DNA from: Paracoccaceae bacterium | GTDB lineage: Bacteria; Pseudomonadota; Alphaproteobacteria; Rhodobacterales; Rhodobacteraceae | Length of the DNA: 6,797 bases | Direction: 5' to 3' | Assembly (NCBI GenBank): GCA_007128995.1 | Contig: SKWJ01000084.1 | Span: 1-6,797, forward strand | Part shown: piece by piece, positions 1 to 6,467 of the stretch | Position numbering within the stretch: position 1 is the first letter of the stretch | Layout: every line of letters begins with the position of its first letter | Made by a program: the position numbers and the translations under genes | Notes under the pieces: generated by a model | What the model saw: only the letters and a program-made list of their open reading frames with translations | What the model was told of the DNA's origin: nothing | Database searches by the model: none

Positions 1-768
1 CAGATACATGCCCGCAACGATGAACCAGACCTCGAAGGCCATGAAGGTATTCGACACAAGGTTCAGGCCCTGTGTCGTGAGTTCCGCCAGTGCAATGACA
101 CTGACAATGGCCGAATGCTTTATGGTCGAGATCAAAAGCCCCGTCAGCGGCGGCAGGATCAGAGGCAGTGACTGCGGGATGATGATGTAACGATATTTGT
201 CTGTTGTTGACATGCCGACCGCATCGGCGGCCTCGTACTGTCCGCGATCGACCCCACGCAGGCCGCCGCGGATGATCTCGGCTGCGAAGGACCCCTCGAA
301 CAGCGCAAGGCACAGCACTCCGGCCCAGAACCTGTCCAGACCGATGATCGGGGCCAGCACGAAATAGACCAGAAACAACTGCACCAGCAGTGGCGTGTTG
401 CGGATGGCCTCCAGATAGACCGTGGCTATGATCCGTCCCGCAAAGGACCCGGACATACGCGCCAAAGCCGTCACAAAGCCGATCAGCACGGCCAGAACGC
501 CAGCGATCGAGGCAATCTGCAAAGTCATGATCAGCCCGCGCACAAGGGGGCCCCAGATGATCTCGCCATCAATGACGCGGTAGAAGAAGGGCTGAACACG
601 GAACCATTGCCAGCGATAATCCATGGCATCGATCCCGCGCCAGATCAGCCAGCCAAGAAACGCAAGCACAAGTCCGGCTTTGGTTAGCTGCCAGAATACG
701 GACAGCATGCGCCCGGCATCAAACCCCTTGGGGGGTGCTTTGCGGGCAGATGACAAAGCCTGTTCCAT
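1..768 (-). CDS. Polar amino-acid ABC transporter permease, HisM/GlnP type (3' end cut by window edge)
   Basis: This is the inner-membrane permease of an amino-acid ABC importer; it forms the substrate channel and docks the ATPase. The 256 visible codons read without interruption to the left edge, and the last few residues (about 20 by family length) are missing. A hydrophobic segment at about residues 28-47 is followed by a periplasmic-looking stretch (DYRWQWF near 50). The transport domain then begins at RGLIMTLQIASIAG (77 on), with further membrane segments near 80-100, 120-140, 145-160, 200-220 and 240-256. The ATPase-coupling EAA loop is clear: EAADAVGM at 179-186, then IPQSLPLILPPL at 197-208. 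NTPLLVQLF (123-131) and AELTTQGLNLVS (228-239) are also typical of the HisM family. The ATG at 768 was chosen because AAGG lies four bases upstream and a good promoter lies further up. It is divergent from the LysR gene. No binding protein or ATPase is visible, so they presumably lie beyond the edge. The substrate cannot be read from a permease; opine, polar amino acid or N-methyl amino acid are all possible. Confidence 0.93.
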   Translation of the reverse strand, partial: MEQALSSARKAPPKGFDAGRMLSVFWQLTKAGLVLAFLGWLIWRGIDAMDYRWQWFRVQPFFYRVIDGEIIWGPLVRGLIMTLQIASIAGVLAVLIGFVTALARMSGSFAGRIIATVYLEAIRNTPLLVQLFLVYFVLAPIIGLDRFWAGVLCLALFEGSFAAEIIRGGLRGVDRGQYEAADAVGMSTTDKYRYIIIPQSLPLILPPLTGLLISTIKHSAIVSVIALAELTTQGLNLVSNTFMAFEVWFIVAGMYL

Positions 769-772
769 GGCA

Positions 773-776
773 CCTT
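773..776 (-). promoter_or_regulatory. Shine-Dalgarno site of the ABC permease
   Basis: On the minus strand AAGG is followed by TGCC and then the ATG at 768. The four-base spacing is slightly short but workable, and the site supports that ATG as the start. Confidence 0.55.
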
Positions 777-810
777 GGCGTCTTGCGGGGTGGCTGCTTA
801 TGACGCTGCG

Positions 811-840
811 AGTATCCAGCGCAAATCATCAGCCTGTCAA
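811..840 (-). promoter_or_regulatory. Candidate sigma70 promoter for the ABC transporter operon
   Basis: Read on the minus strand, a perfect -35 box TTGACA (840-835) is followed by 18 bases and GATACT (816-811), which matches four of six positions of the -10 consensus. Transcription would start near 804 and give a leader of about 36 bases before the permease ATG at 768. The position and direction fit. The -35 box is the strongest promoter-like element in the gap. The call is pattern-based only. Confidence 0.5.
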
Positions 841-876
841 CAAATTACGTCACTCACATGCGTTTTTGTTATTGAC
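836..876. promoter_or_regulatory. Imperfect inverted repeat between divergent promoters, possible LysR operator region
   Basis: GTCAACAA at 836-843 faces TTATTGAC at 869-876, whose reverse complement is GTCAATAA, so seven of eight positions pair, about a centre near 856. The outer parts of both arms are the two opposed -35 boxes, so part of the symmetry is simply two promoters facing apart. A short ACG/CGT dyad (847-849 and 861-863) has the same neighbourhood as its centre. LysR proteins usually bind near such promoters at T-N11-A dyads. I do not see a clean T-N11-A box, so a regulator site here is inference. Confidence 0.3.
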
Positions 877-901
877 GGGGTTTCAGTGCTTGCTGTTTCA
901 T
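872..901 (+). promoter_or_regulatory. Candidate promoter for the LysR-deacylase unit
   Basis: TTGACG (872-877) is followed by an 18-base spacer and TTTCAT (896-901), which matches four of six -10 positions. Transcription would begin near 908, leaving a leader of about 30 bases before the ATG at 940. It is weaker than the opposing promoter, as is common for LysR genes, which often repress themselves. Confidence 0.35.
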
Positions 902-939
902 CACTGGACAACCTCTGGTTTTCTGCGCCAACTCGTGTC

Positions 940-1839
940 ATGAGACTTACCTTTCGTCAGATAGAAGCCTTCCAGCATGTGATCGCCTCTGGATCCGTCA
1001 CAGACGCGGCCGCTGTTCTGGGCGTGTCGCAGCCTGCCGTAAGCCGATTGCTGGCCGATCTGGAAACGCAGGTCGGCTTCCGGCTCTTTCATCGCGCCGG
1101 GCGCAATCTGAACCCGACGCCGGAAGCGCGGATGCTGTTGGACACAGTCCGGCGGGCTTTCGGTGGGCTGGACCGGATTCGCGAAGCTGCCGAGGCCATC
1201 CGCGATTTTCGCGCCGCGCCCTTGCGGTTGGTGACCACGTCTTCCTTTGCAGTGCGTGTTCTGCCCGATATCGTGGCGCAATTCGCCCTGCGCAGACCGC
1301 AAGCCAGTATCGCGCTCGATGTGCAATCGACTGATGATGCCGTCGAATGGCTGACGCTTGATGCCTATGATTTCGGATTCGCCTGTGGTCCGTCCGGCAA
1401 TCCGAGGCTCAGCCGGTGCGATATCCTGCATGGCGAGGCCATGTGTCTTGTTCCCGAGGGCCACAGGCTGGTCACACGCGCAGAGATCACTGTGACCGAT
1501 CTGCAGGATCAAAGCCTGATTTCCTACCGGGCCGATTCGCTATTCCGCCATCAGGTCGATGCCTTGCTGGCAGAACATGGCATCTGCCCGGTCATCCGCT
1601 ACGAGGCACGAACCACGGAAGCGATGATCCGGCTTGTCGAACGCGGTCTTGGTCTGGCGCTTGTCGGAACGGCCCGCGCCGAAGATTATCACATGTGCGG
1701 CTGTCGCACTGTGCCCTTCAGACCGAAAATGCCCTACACGCTGCGCATGATCTGGAACAACAGCCGCGAGCCGACCGCAGTCGCCGCTGATTTCGCAGCA
1801 ATGATCGAGGAATTTTCAGCATCGGGCAATATCCGATGA
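940..1839 (+). CDS. LysR-family transcriptional regulator, resembling the OccR/NocR opine regulator group
   Basis: A 299-residue protein, the usual length for the family. The N-terminal winged helix-turn-helix covers about residues 3-62: RQIEAFQHVIASGSVTDAAA leads into the recognition helix SQPAVSRLLADLE (30-42), followed by LFHRAGRNLNPTPEA. A linker helix follows to about 90, then a two-lobed effector domain (about 94-293) with LVERGLGLALVG at 232-243. The HTH and the early effector domain (DIVAQFALRRPQ, 110-121) recall OccR and NocR, which activate octopine and nopaline uptake and oxidation; this is from memory, not a search. The ATG at 940 puts the HTH at residue 3 as expected. In-frame starts further upstream would add about 55 residues unlike any LysR protein. 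No clear Shine-Dalgarno site precedes 940. The gene is divergent from the permease and overlaps the deacylase start by 4 nt, so its likely targets are the transporter, the deacylase and perhaps the oxidase operon. The ligand is unknown. Confidence 0.93.
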   Translation: MRLTFRQIEAFQHVIASGSVTDAAAVLGVSQPAVSRLLADLETQVGFRLFHRAGRNLNPTPEARMLLDTVRRAFGGLDRIREAAEAIRDFRAAPLRLVTTSSFAVRVLPDIVAQFALRRPQASIALDVQSTDDAVEWLTLDAYDFGFACGPSGNPRLSRCDILHGEAMCLVPEGHRLVTRAEITVTDLQDQSLISYRADSLFRHQVDALLAEHGICPVIRYEARTTEAMIRLVERGLGLALVGTARAEDYHMCGCRTVPFRPKMPYTLRMIWNNSREPTAVAADFAAMIEEFSASGNIR

Positions 1840-2831
1840 GCCGCCTTCGTCTGACAGTGGATCTGCAACGTGAGGGACGCCAATCGGGCGACCTGCTGGT
1901 GCCGTGGTCGGACAATCGCAACCCTTTGGGGCGCTATCCGGTGCCTGTGATCACGCTGGCCGGTGCCCCCGGCCCGGTCGTGCTGATCCTTGGGGCTGTG
2001 CATGGCGATGAATTCGAAGGACCGAGTGCGATCATGCGCCTTGCGCGCGACCTGAAGCCTGAAGAGCTTTGCGGACGCGTGATCATGATGCCCTGCACGA
2101 ATAGCGGCGCGTTTTCCGCCAGCAGCCGGTGCTCGCCACTCGATGGGGGCAATCTCAATCGTGCCTTTCCGGGGGATCCTGACGGCACGCCAACGGCCAT
2201 GATCGCCGACTGGTTGCAAAGCTGGATGATCCCGCAATGCAACGCCGTGATCGATTTGCATTCCGGCGGCAAGGCCTCGGTCTTCGTGCCCTGCAGCTTG
2301 CCGCAGGCGGGCACAGATGCCGCGCTCGATGGTGCAAATCTGGCCTTGGCCACGGCCATAGGCCTGCCCGTGATCTGGCAGTTGGGCGCCCAGAACGATG
2401 ACAGGTCGGTCAATGCCGCCTGCGCCCGCGCAGGTGTGCCCTGCGTGGCTGCCGAACTTGGCGGCGGTGGCGGGGTCGATCCCGGGATCACCGACATGGC
2501 CGAAGCCGGTCTGCGGCGCGTGCTGCATCATTTGGGTGTGCTCGCCGACGCACCACGGCTGCCCAGGAACGCGAATGCCGCGCGGGTCGCGATCATCGAT
2601 CCCGCCGATCATGTCATGGCCCCCGCGCGCGGATTGTTCGATCGCCGTTGCCGGGCCGGTGACCGCGTGGTGCAGGGCGATCTGGCGGGCTGGCTACATT
2701 TCCCCGAAGAGCTCGATCGCGCCGCGATGCCTTTGCATTTTCCGCAGACCGGGCTGGTGCTGGCACACACGGCCCGCGGCCTGATCGACCGGGCCGAAAT
2801 GCTGGCGCTGGTGGCGCGCGACGTTCGCTAG
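1836..2831 (+). CDS. Zinc-dependent deacylase, succinylglutamate desuccinylase/aspartoacylase family (DoeB/EutE-like)
   Basis: A 331-residue cytoplasmic metallohydrolase of the M14-type AstE/AspA family, which removes an acyl group from the amino nitrogen of an amino acid. The zinc site is visible as HGDEFEGP (His56, Glu59) and DLHSGGK (His142). The substrate-carboxylate motif DGGNLNRAFPG spans 103-113, and the likely catalytic glutamate is Glu207 in AELGGGGG. Residues from about 245 form the small beta-rich C-terminal domain. Spacing of these motifs matches DoeB/EutE, which deacetylate N-alpha-acetyl-L-2,4-diaminobutyrate in ectoine breakdown. However, no ectoine hydrolase (DoeA/EutD) is present here, so DoeB itself is not claimed. 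The ATG sits in an ATGA overlap with the LysR stop, which implies co-transcription and translational coupling; no Shine-Dalgarno site is evident. An N-acyl or N-acetyl amino acid related to the oxidase substrate is a reasonable guess, but the substrate is not readable from sequence. It ends tail-to-tail with soxG. Confidence 0.88.
   Translation: MSRLRLTVDLQREGRQSGDLLVPWSDNRNPLGRYPVPVITLAGAPGPVVLILGAVHGDEFEGPSAIMRLARDLKPEELCGRVIMMPCTNSGAFSASSRCSPLDGGNLNRAFPGDPDGTPTAMIADWLQSWMIPQCNAVIDLHSGGKASVFVPCSLPQAGTDAALDGANLALATAIGLPVIWQLGAQNDDRSVNAACARAGVPCVAAELGGGGGVDPGITDMAEAGLRRVLHHLGVLADAPRLPRNANAARVAIIDPADHVMAPARGLFDRRCRAGDRVVQGDLAGWLHFPEELDRAAMPLHFPQTGLVLAHTARGLIDRAEMLALVARDVR
2828..2831. other. 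Shared CTAG at the junction of two convergent genes
   Basis: The palindrome CTAG supplies TAG on the plus strand (2829-2831, deacylase) and TAG on the minus strand (2830-2828, soxG). There is no intergenic DNA, and I see no GC hairpin followed by a T-run on either side. Any termination must therefore be Rho-dependent or occur inside the opposite gene. Confidence 0.9.
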
Positions 2832-3322
2832 ACGATCTGCCGCAGTTGCGCCTCGACATAAGCCGCGTATGACGGCTCCAGCCCCAAGATCCAGTCATCA
2901 CCCTCTCGCAGCACCAGCGCGCGCACGCCGAAGGCATCGGTCAGCGCCACGTGATCGACGCCAAAGGCTGTCGGGTGCAGGTCCAGCGGGCAGGCGATGG
3001 ACATCGCAACTGCTGCATCCCGCCCCGATATCCTGAAAAAAGCCTGTGTATCCGAAATCAGGGTGATCGCGGCGTCATGGTCTGCGGGCCCTTGCATCAG
3101 CGCGGCCTCTAGCGCGGCCTCTGCCTCTGGCGGGGCCATCAGGCACCAGCGCAACGGCCCGAGCCACATCAGCGTCCCTTGCCCATGCCGCACAAGGCTG
3201 CAGGGTTGCGTTGGCAGGTTCGGCACGATCCCTTGCAGGCGCGCGGCCAGTGCTTGCGGCGTCCCGCGCAGATCGAACAGCGTGTGCCTTTGCGGCGGTG
3301 ATATGCGGATCTGATATGCCAT
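2828..3322 (-). CDS. soxG: Sarcosine oxidase gamma subunit family protein (SoxG)
   Basis: A 164-residue protein, the last gene of the oxidase operon. In the heterotetrameric enzyme the gamma subunit has no cofactor and packs against the other subunits; its fold resembles the folate-binding GcvT/YgfZ group. Family hallmarks are WLGPLRWCLMAPPE (53-66), the SDTQAFFRISGRDAA stretch (90-104), ACPLDLHPTAF (110-120) and the C-terminal DDWILGLEPSYAAYV (142-156). It is somewhat shorter than the roughly 180-200 residues I expect for the family, mostly at the N-terminus. The identification rests on weak-to-moderate motif similarity plus its position directly after soxA: the ATG at 3322 is 3 nt past the soxA TGA. 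The Shine-Dalgarno site is poor (GGGG at 3330-3333, seven bases from the ATG), which suggests coupling to soxA translation. The stop shares a CTAG with the convergent deacylase stop. Confidence 0.85.
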   Translation of the reverse strand: MAYQIRISPPQRHTLFDLRGTPQALAARLQGIVPNLPTQPCSLVRHGQGTLMWLGPLRWCLMAPPEAEAALEAALMQGPADHDAAITLISDTQAFFRISGRDAAVAMSIACPLDLHPTAFGVDHVALTDAFGVRALVLREGDDWILGLEPSYAAYVEAQLRQIV

Positions 3323-3325
3323 CGC

Positions 3326-6217
3326 TCAGCCCCGCATCCGCAGGCCGTCAGGGTCGTGAAAGACCGGCGCAACCACCCGGGCGGCGATGCAGCGTTCCGG
3401 CAGGCGCACCTGCACCACGTCACCCATCCGTGCGCGGCCATCGACGAGCAGCGCAAGCCCCACGCGCCGACCGAGGCTGACTGAATGCACACAGGCCGTC
3501 ACCAGCCCTTCCGAGGCGATCCGCTGACCGCCCGGTGTGATCGGCGCGCCCTCGGGCGTGTCGGTGTCCGGTTCCTCGGGCATCAGCCCGACCAGTTCGC
3601 GCCGTGGCCGCCCCGACGCGCGGCGCAAGAGCACCGAACGCAGACCGATGAAATCGCCCTTCTTGCGCGCCATGGCCCAGCCCATGCCCAGATCATAGGG
3701 GTCGACCGTGCCATCGGCCTCATGAGCGAGCGACAGGAACCCCTTCTCCACCCGCAGCACATGATTGGCCTCTGACCCGATGGGCATGATCCCCTCGGTC
3801 GCCCCGGCTTTCAGCAGCGCGGCCCACAGCGCAGGCAGATCGCGCGGGCGCACGTTGATTTCATAGGACAGTTCGCCCGTAAAGCTGACCCGTGCAGCCC
3901 GTGCAGGCACCCCCGCAACCAGCCCCTCGCGCAAGCCCATGAAGGGAAATGCCTCGGTCGACAGGTCCATTTCGGTCAACCGCCCCAGCACAAGGCGCGC
4001 CAGCGGGCCACAAATGGTGGCGTTCATCCATTGATGGGTCAGATTGGTCACATGCACGCACCAGTCAGGCCGGTCAATTTGCAGGATCTTTTCCAGATGC
4101 AGCGCCACCGCCTCGGCATTGCCGGTCGAGCAGGACATCACGAACCGATCCTGCGACAGGCGGAAGGTGACGCCATCATCGAAGATCAGTCCATCCTCTG
4201 TCAGCATGAGTCCATAGCGCCCCATCCCCGGCGCAAGCGTGCCATAGCGCGCGGTGCAGGCATGCTCGATCAGGCGCAGTGCATCCGGCCCCTCAATGGC
4301 AAAGACCCCAAGCGGTGCGCCGTCATAGATGGCAACGCCCTCGCGCACAGCGCGCGCCTCGCGATCAACGGTCTGCCGGAAGCTCTCGCCCGCGCGCGGG
4401 TAGTATCCGGGCCGCCGCCAACGCGCGCCAGCTTCATACATCACTGCACCCTCGGCCATGTGCCAGGCTGTCAGGGGTGTGTGACGGAAGGGCAGGACAG
4501 ATGGTCCAGCCTTTCCGCCCGCGATGCTGCCGAAACTCACCGGCGTATAGGGCGCACGGAAGGTCGTGACGCCGACCTGATCAGGGGCCTTGCCCTGCAA
4601 CCCGGCCAGAATGCCGATCACATTCACATTGCCGGTCTTGCCCTGATCCAGCGCCATGCCCGCAGTGGTATAGCGCTTGGCGTGTTCCACCGCGCCATAT
4701 CCTTCGCGATTGGCCAGCGTGATATCGTCCAAGGTGACATCATTCATCAGATCGACGAAGGATTTGCCTTTGCCCGGGACGGCCCAGAGTGGCGCGATGC
4801 TGTAGGGCGGCACCTTTGCGACCTGCGGCACATCCGGCACAGGCACGCCCAGATGCGCGGCCACGGCCTGAGCGCCCGAGCGCAGCGCGTCCGCCACCCC
4901 GAATTGCCCGTCAGCCGCCCCAACAGATGCCGAGGACTGCGCCACGCAACCGGGGCGAAACGCCGCGATCCCCTCATCCCAGCGTAAGCTCCCGCGTGAT
5001 TGCGAATGCAGGTGTACCGCAGGGTTCCACCCGCCCGACACCGCAAGCAGGTCACAGGCGATGCGCTCGGGGCCGCCGCCGCCCCTTGGCGCAACCTCGA
5101 CACCGCGCAGCCCCATACGCCCGAAGCTGCGCAACACCTGACAGCCTGCGCGCATCGGCAGATCATTGGCCTCTACGCCCTCACGGCTGTCGATGACGGC
5201 GGCAAGCTCTACCCCGGCGGCGCGCAGGTCGCGCGCGACCTCATGGGCGCTGGAGTTATTGGCGAAGACCACCGCCCGCTGCCCCGGCCGCACCCCCCAG
5301 CGGTTGACATAGGCCTGTGCGGCCGAGGCCAGCATGACGCCCGGCCGGTCATTGCCTGCAAAGACCAGCATCCGCTCGTGCGCCCCTGTCGCGCAGATGA
5401 CATGGCGCGCGCGCACGCGCCAGCCGCGCTCGATCAGCCCTGGATGCCCAGGCGCACGCTCCTGCACCATCACCAGCCCATGCTCGCGCCAGCCCCATGC
5501 GGTGGTCTGTTGCAGATGCGTGACATTGGGCAGCCGCGCCAATTCCGCGACAGTCCGCGCAACCCAGTCCATGGCAGGTCCACCATCAATCTCGATCTTG
5601 CGCGCCAGCAGACTGCCCCCGGCCTCCGTTCCCTCATCCACCAGCATAACGCGCGCACCGGCGCGTGCAGCTGTCAGTGCAGCCATCAGCCCCGCTGGAC
5701 CGGCGCCCGCAATCAGCAGGTCAAAATGCGCATTTCGCGTCTCGAATCGTCCCTCGGGCGCGGCGTCGGGGGCAGGGGCCAGACCGGCAGCCTTGCGGAT
5801 CGCGGGTTCAAAAAGGTGCCAGTCCGGCCACATGAAGGTTTTATAGTAAAAGCCCGCCGGGATCAGGCGCGAGACCAGCCCCGCCACTGCCCCGAGATCA
5901 AATCGTACCGAAGGCCAGCCATGGATGGAGCGCACATCAAGCCCCTCTGTCAGCGGCAGCAGGGTTGGTACGACATTGCCCTGCGCCGCCGAGCCTGCCA
6001 GCGCGACCAGCGCTGCGGGTTCTTCCGCGCCGGAGCCCATGATCCCGCGCGGGCGATGATACTTGAAACTGCGCGTCACGATCCGCACGCCATTGGCCAG
6101 CAGAGCCGAGGCCAGTGTATCGCCCGGATGGCCGGTCATCTCGCGCCCGTCAAATCGGAACCGAAGCACCTGCCTGCGGTCGATCCGCCCCCCTTCGGTC
6201 AGCCGCTCAGGCGCCAT
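3326..6217 (-). CDS. soxA: Heterotetrameric sarcosine oxidase alpha subunit (SoxA)
   Basis: A 963-residue protein, full family length. The alpha subunit binds NAD+ and tetrahydrofolate and captures formaldehyde from demethylation as 5,10-methylene-tetrahydrofolate. Domains in order: a ferredoxin-like N-terminal region without iron-sulfur cysteines (about 15-95; FDGREMTGHPGDTLASALL at 22-40, SFKYHRPRGIMGSG at 50-63); a dinucleotide fold with GAGPAG at 171-176; ICATGAHER (274-282); a second nucleotide-fold segment near 314-335; LLAVSGGWNPAVHL (390-403); the hallmark EHAKRYTTAGMALDQGKTGN (511-530); then a GcvT-like folate domain from about 575 to the end, with GRYGLMLTEDGLIFDDGV (666-683) and SFTGELSYEINV (778-789). 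The start at 6217 was chosen over an ATG at 6238 because GAGG lies six bases upstream of it and nothing suitable precedes 6238. It overlaps soxD by 11 nt. Several motifs differ from remembered SoxA proteins (DGAPLGV at 632-638, SVSLGRRVGLALL at 912-924), so the primary substrate may differ from sarcosine. Confidence 0.93.
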   Translation of the reverse strand: MAPERLTEGGRIDRRQVLRFRFDGREMTGHPGDTLASALLANGVRIVTRSFKYHRPRGIMGSGAEEPAALVALAGSAAQGNVVPTLLPLTEGLDVRSIHGWPSVRFDLGAVAGLVSRLIPAGFYYKTFMWPDWHLFEPAIRKAAGLAPAPDAAPEGRFETRNAHFDLLIAGAGPAGLMAALTAARAGARVMLVDEGTEAGGSLLARKIEIDGGPAMDWVARTVAELARLPNVTHLQQTTAWGWREHGLVMVQERAPGHPGLIERGWRVRARHVICATGAHERMLVFAGNDRPGVMLASAAQAYVNRWGVRPGQRAVVFANNSSAHEVARDLRAAGVELAAVIDSREGVEANDLPMRAGCQVLRSFGRMGLRGVEVAPRGGGGPERIACDLLAVSGGWNPAVHLHSQSRGSLRWDEGIAAFRPGCVAQSSASVGAADGQFGVADALRSGAQAVAAHLGVPVPDVPQVAKVPPYSIAPLWAVPGKGKSFVDLMNDVTLDDITLANREGYGAVEHAKRYTTAGMALDQGKTGNVNVIGILAGLQGKAPDQVGVTTFRAPYTPVSFGSIAGGKAGPSVLPFRHTPLTAWHMAEGAVMYEAGARWRRPGYYPRAGESFRQTVDREARAVREGVAIYDGAPLGVFAIEGPDALRLIEHACTARYGTLAPGMGRYGLMLTEDGLIFDDGVTFRLSQDRFVMSCSTGNAEAVALHLEKILQIDRPDWCVHVTNLTHQWMNATICGPLARLVLGRLTEMDLSTEAFPFMGLREGLVAGVPARAARVSFTGELSYEINVRPRDLPALWAALLKAGATEGIMPIGSEANHVLRVEKGFLSLAHEADGTVDPYDLGMGWAMARKKGDFIGLRSVLLRRASGRPRRELVGLMPEEPDTDTPEGAPITPGGQRIASEGLVTACVHSVSLGRRVGLALLVDGRARMGDVVQVRLPERCIAARVVAPVFHDPDGLRMRG

Positions 6218-6464
6218 GCCGCACCTCGAGGATCTCATGCGTGCGTGTATCGCGCACTATGGTCAGCCAGGCCCCGCACCCTTTGGAATGGCACCAGCGC
6301 TCTGGCACCGGGCCGATGCGGTTTTCGGGCACTGTCAGCCAATCCACCCAGTCTGCATCGGACAGTTGCGCCGGGTCATCTGGCCGGGGCGGGGCGGCCG
6401 GCCCTCCGTAGCTGAACTCTATTTCCGAGCGCGGCCCACAGAACGGGCAGTGGATCAGCAGCAT
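6207..6464 (-). CDS. soxD: Sarcosine oxidase delta subunit, zinc-binding (SoxD)
   Basis: An 85-residue protein, normal for the family. The delta subunit of heterotetrameric sarcosine oxidase is a small zinc protein that helps assemble the complex. All four zinc ligands known from the Stenotrophomonas maltophilia enzyme (Cys6, Cys9, His59, Cys63) occur at exactly those positions: HCPFCGPR at 5-12 and WCHSKGC at 57-63. Other family marks are FSYGGPA (17-23), DWVDWLTVPENRIG (38-51) and the tail GAWLTIVRDTRTHEI (64-78). The ATG lies 3 nt beyond the soxB stop, with a good ribosome site inside the soxB end. The 3' end overlaps the soxA start, so production of the three subunits is probably coupled. 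Confidence 0.96.
   Translation of the reverse strand: MLLIHCPFCGPRSEIEFSYGGPAAPPRPDDPAQLSDADWVDWLTVPENRIGPVPERWCHSKGCGAWLTIVRDTRTHEILEVRHGA
6224..6227 (-). promoter_or_regulatory. Shine-Dalgarno site that fixes the soxA start
   Basis: GAGG on the minus strand, six bases before the ATG at 6217 and inside the last codons of soxD. It decides for 6217 over the ATG at 6238, which has no such site upstream. Confidence 0.65.
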
Positions 6465-6467
6465 GGT

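Noticed and set aside
775..939. Upstream in-frame extension of the LysR gene starting at ATG 775
   Set aside because: It would add 55 residues unlike LysR proteins and run through the promoter region; the HTH begins three residues after the ATG at 940.
2419..2434. Inverted repeat CCTGCGC-CC-GCGCAGG
   Set aside because: It is inside the deacylase coding sequence, has a two-base loop too small for a stable hairpin and no T-run, so it is not a terminator.
1734..2612. 292-codon open frame on the minus strand opposite the deacylase
   Set aside because: Antisense shadow of a gene with intact catalytic motifs; the composition is that of a GC-rich mirror frame and no family is recognisable.
4389..4400. 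Perfect 12-base palindrome CCCGCGCGCGGG
   Set aside because: It encodes ordinary residues (Pro-Arg-Ala-Gly) of SoxA, occurs once, and is expected by chance in such GC-rich DNA.
4031..4987. 318-codon open frame on the plus strand inside soxA
   Set aside because: Same reason: antisense to the conserved flavin and folate regions of SoxA, with no domain of its own.
5405..5420. Alternating GC/CA tract that could form Z-DNA
   Set aside because: The tract is only 16 bases and is explained by alternating Arg/Ala/Val codons in SoxA.
5000..6415. Long open frame (471 codons) on the plus strand opposite soxA and soxD
   Set aside because: It lies antisense to well-conserved genes, resembles no protein family, is rich in Arg, Pro, Ala and His as expected for GC-rich antisense frames, and has no recognisable ribosome site or promoter.
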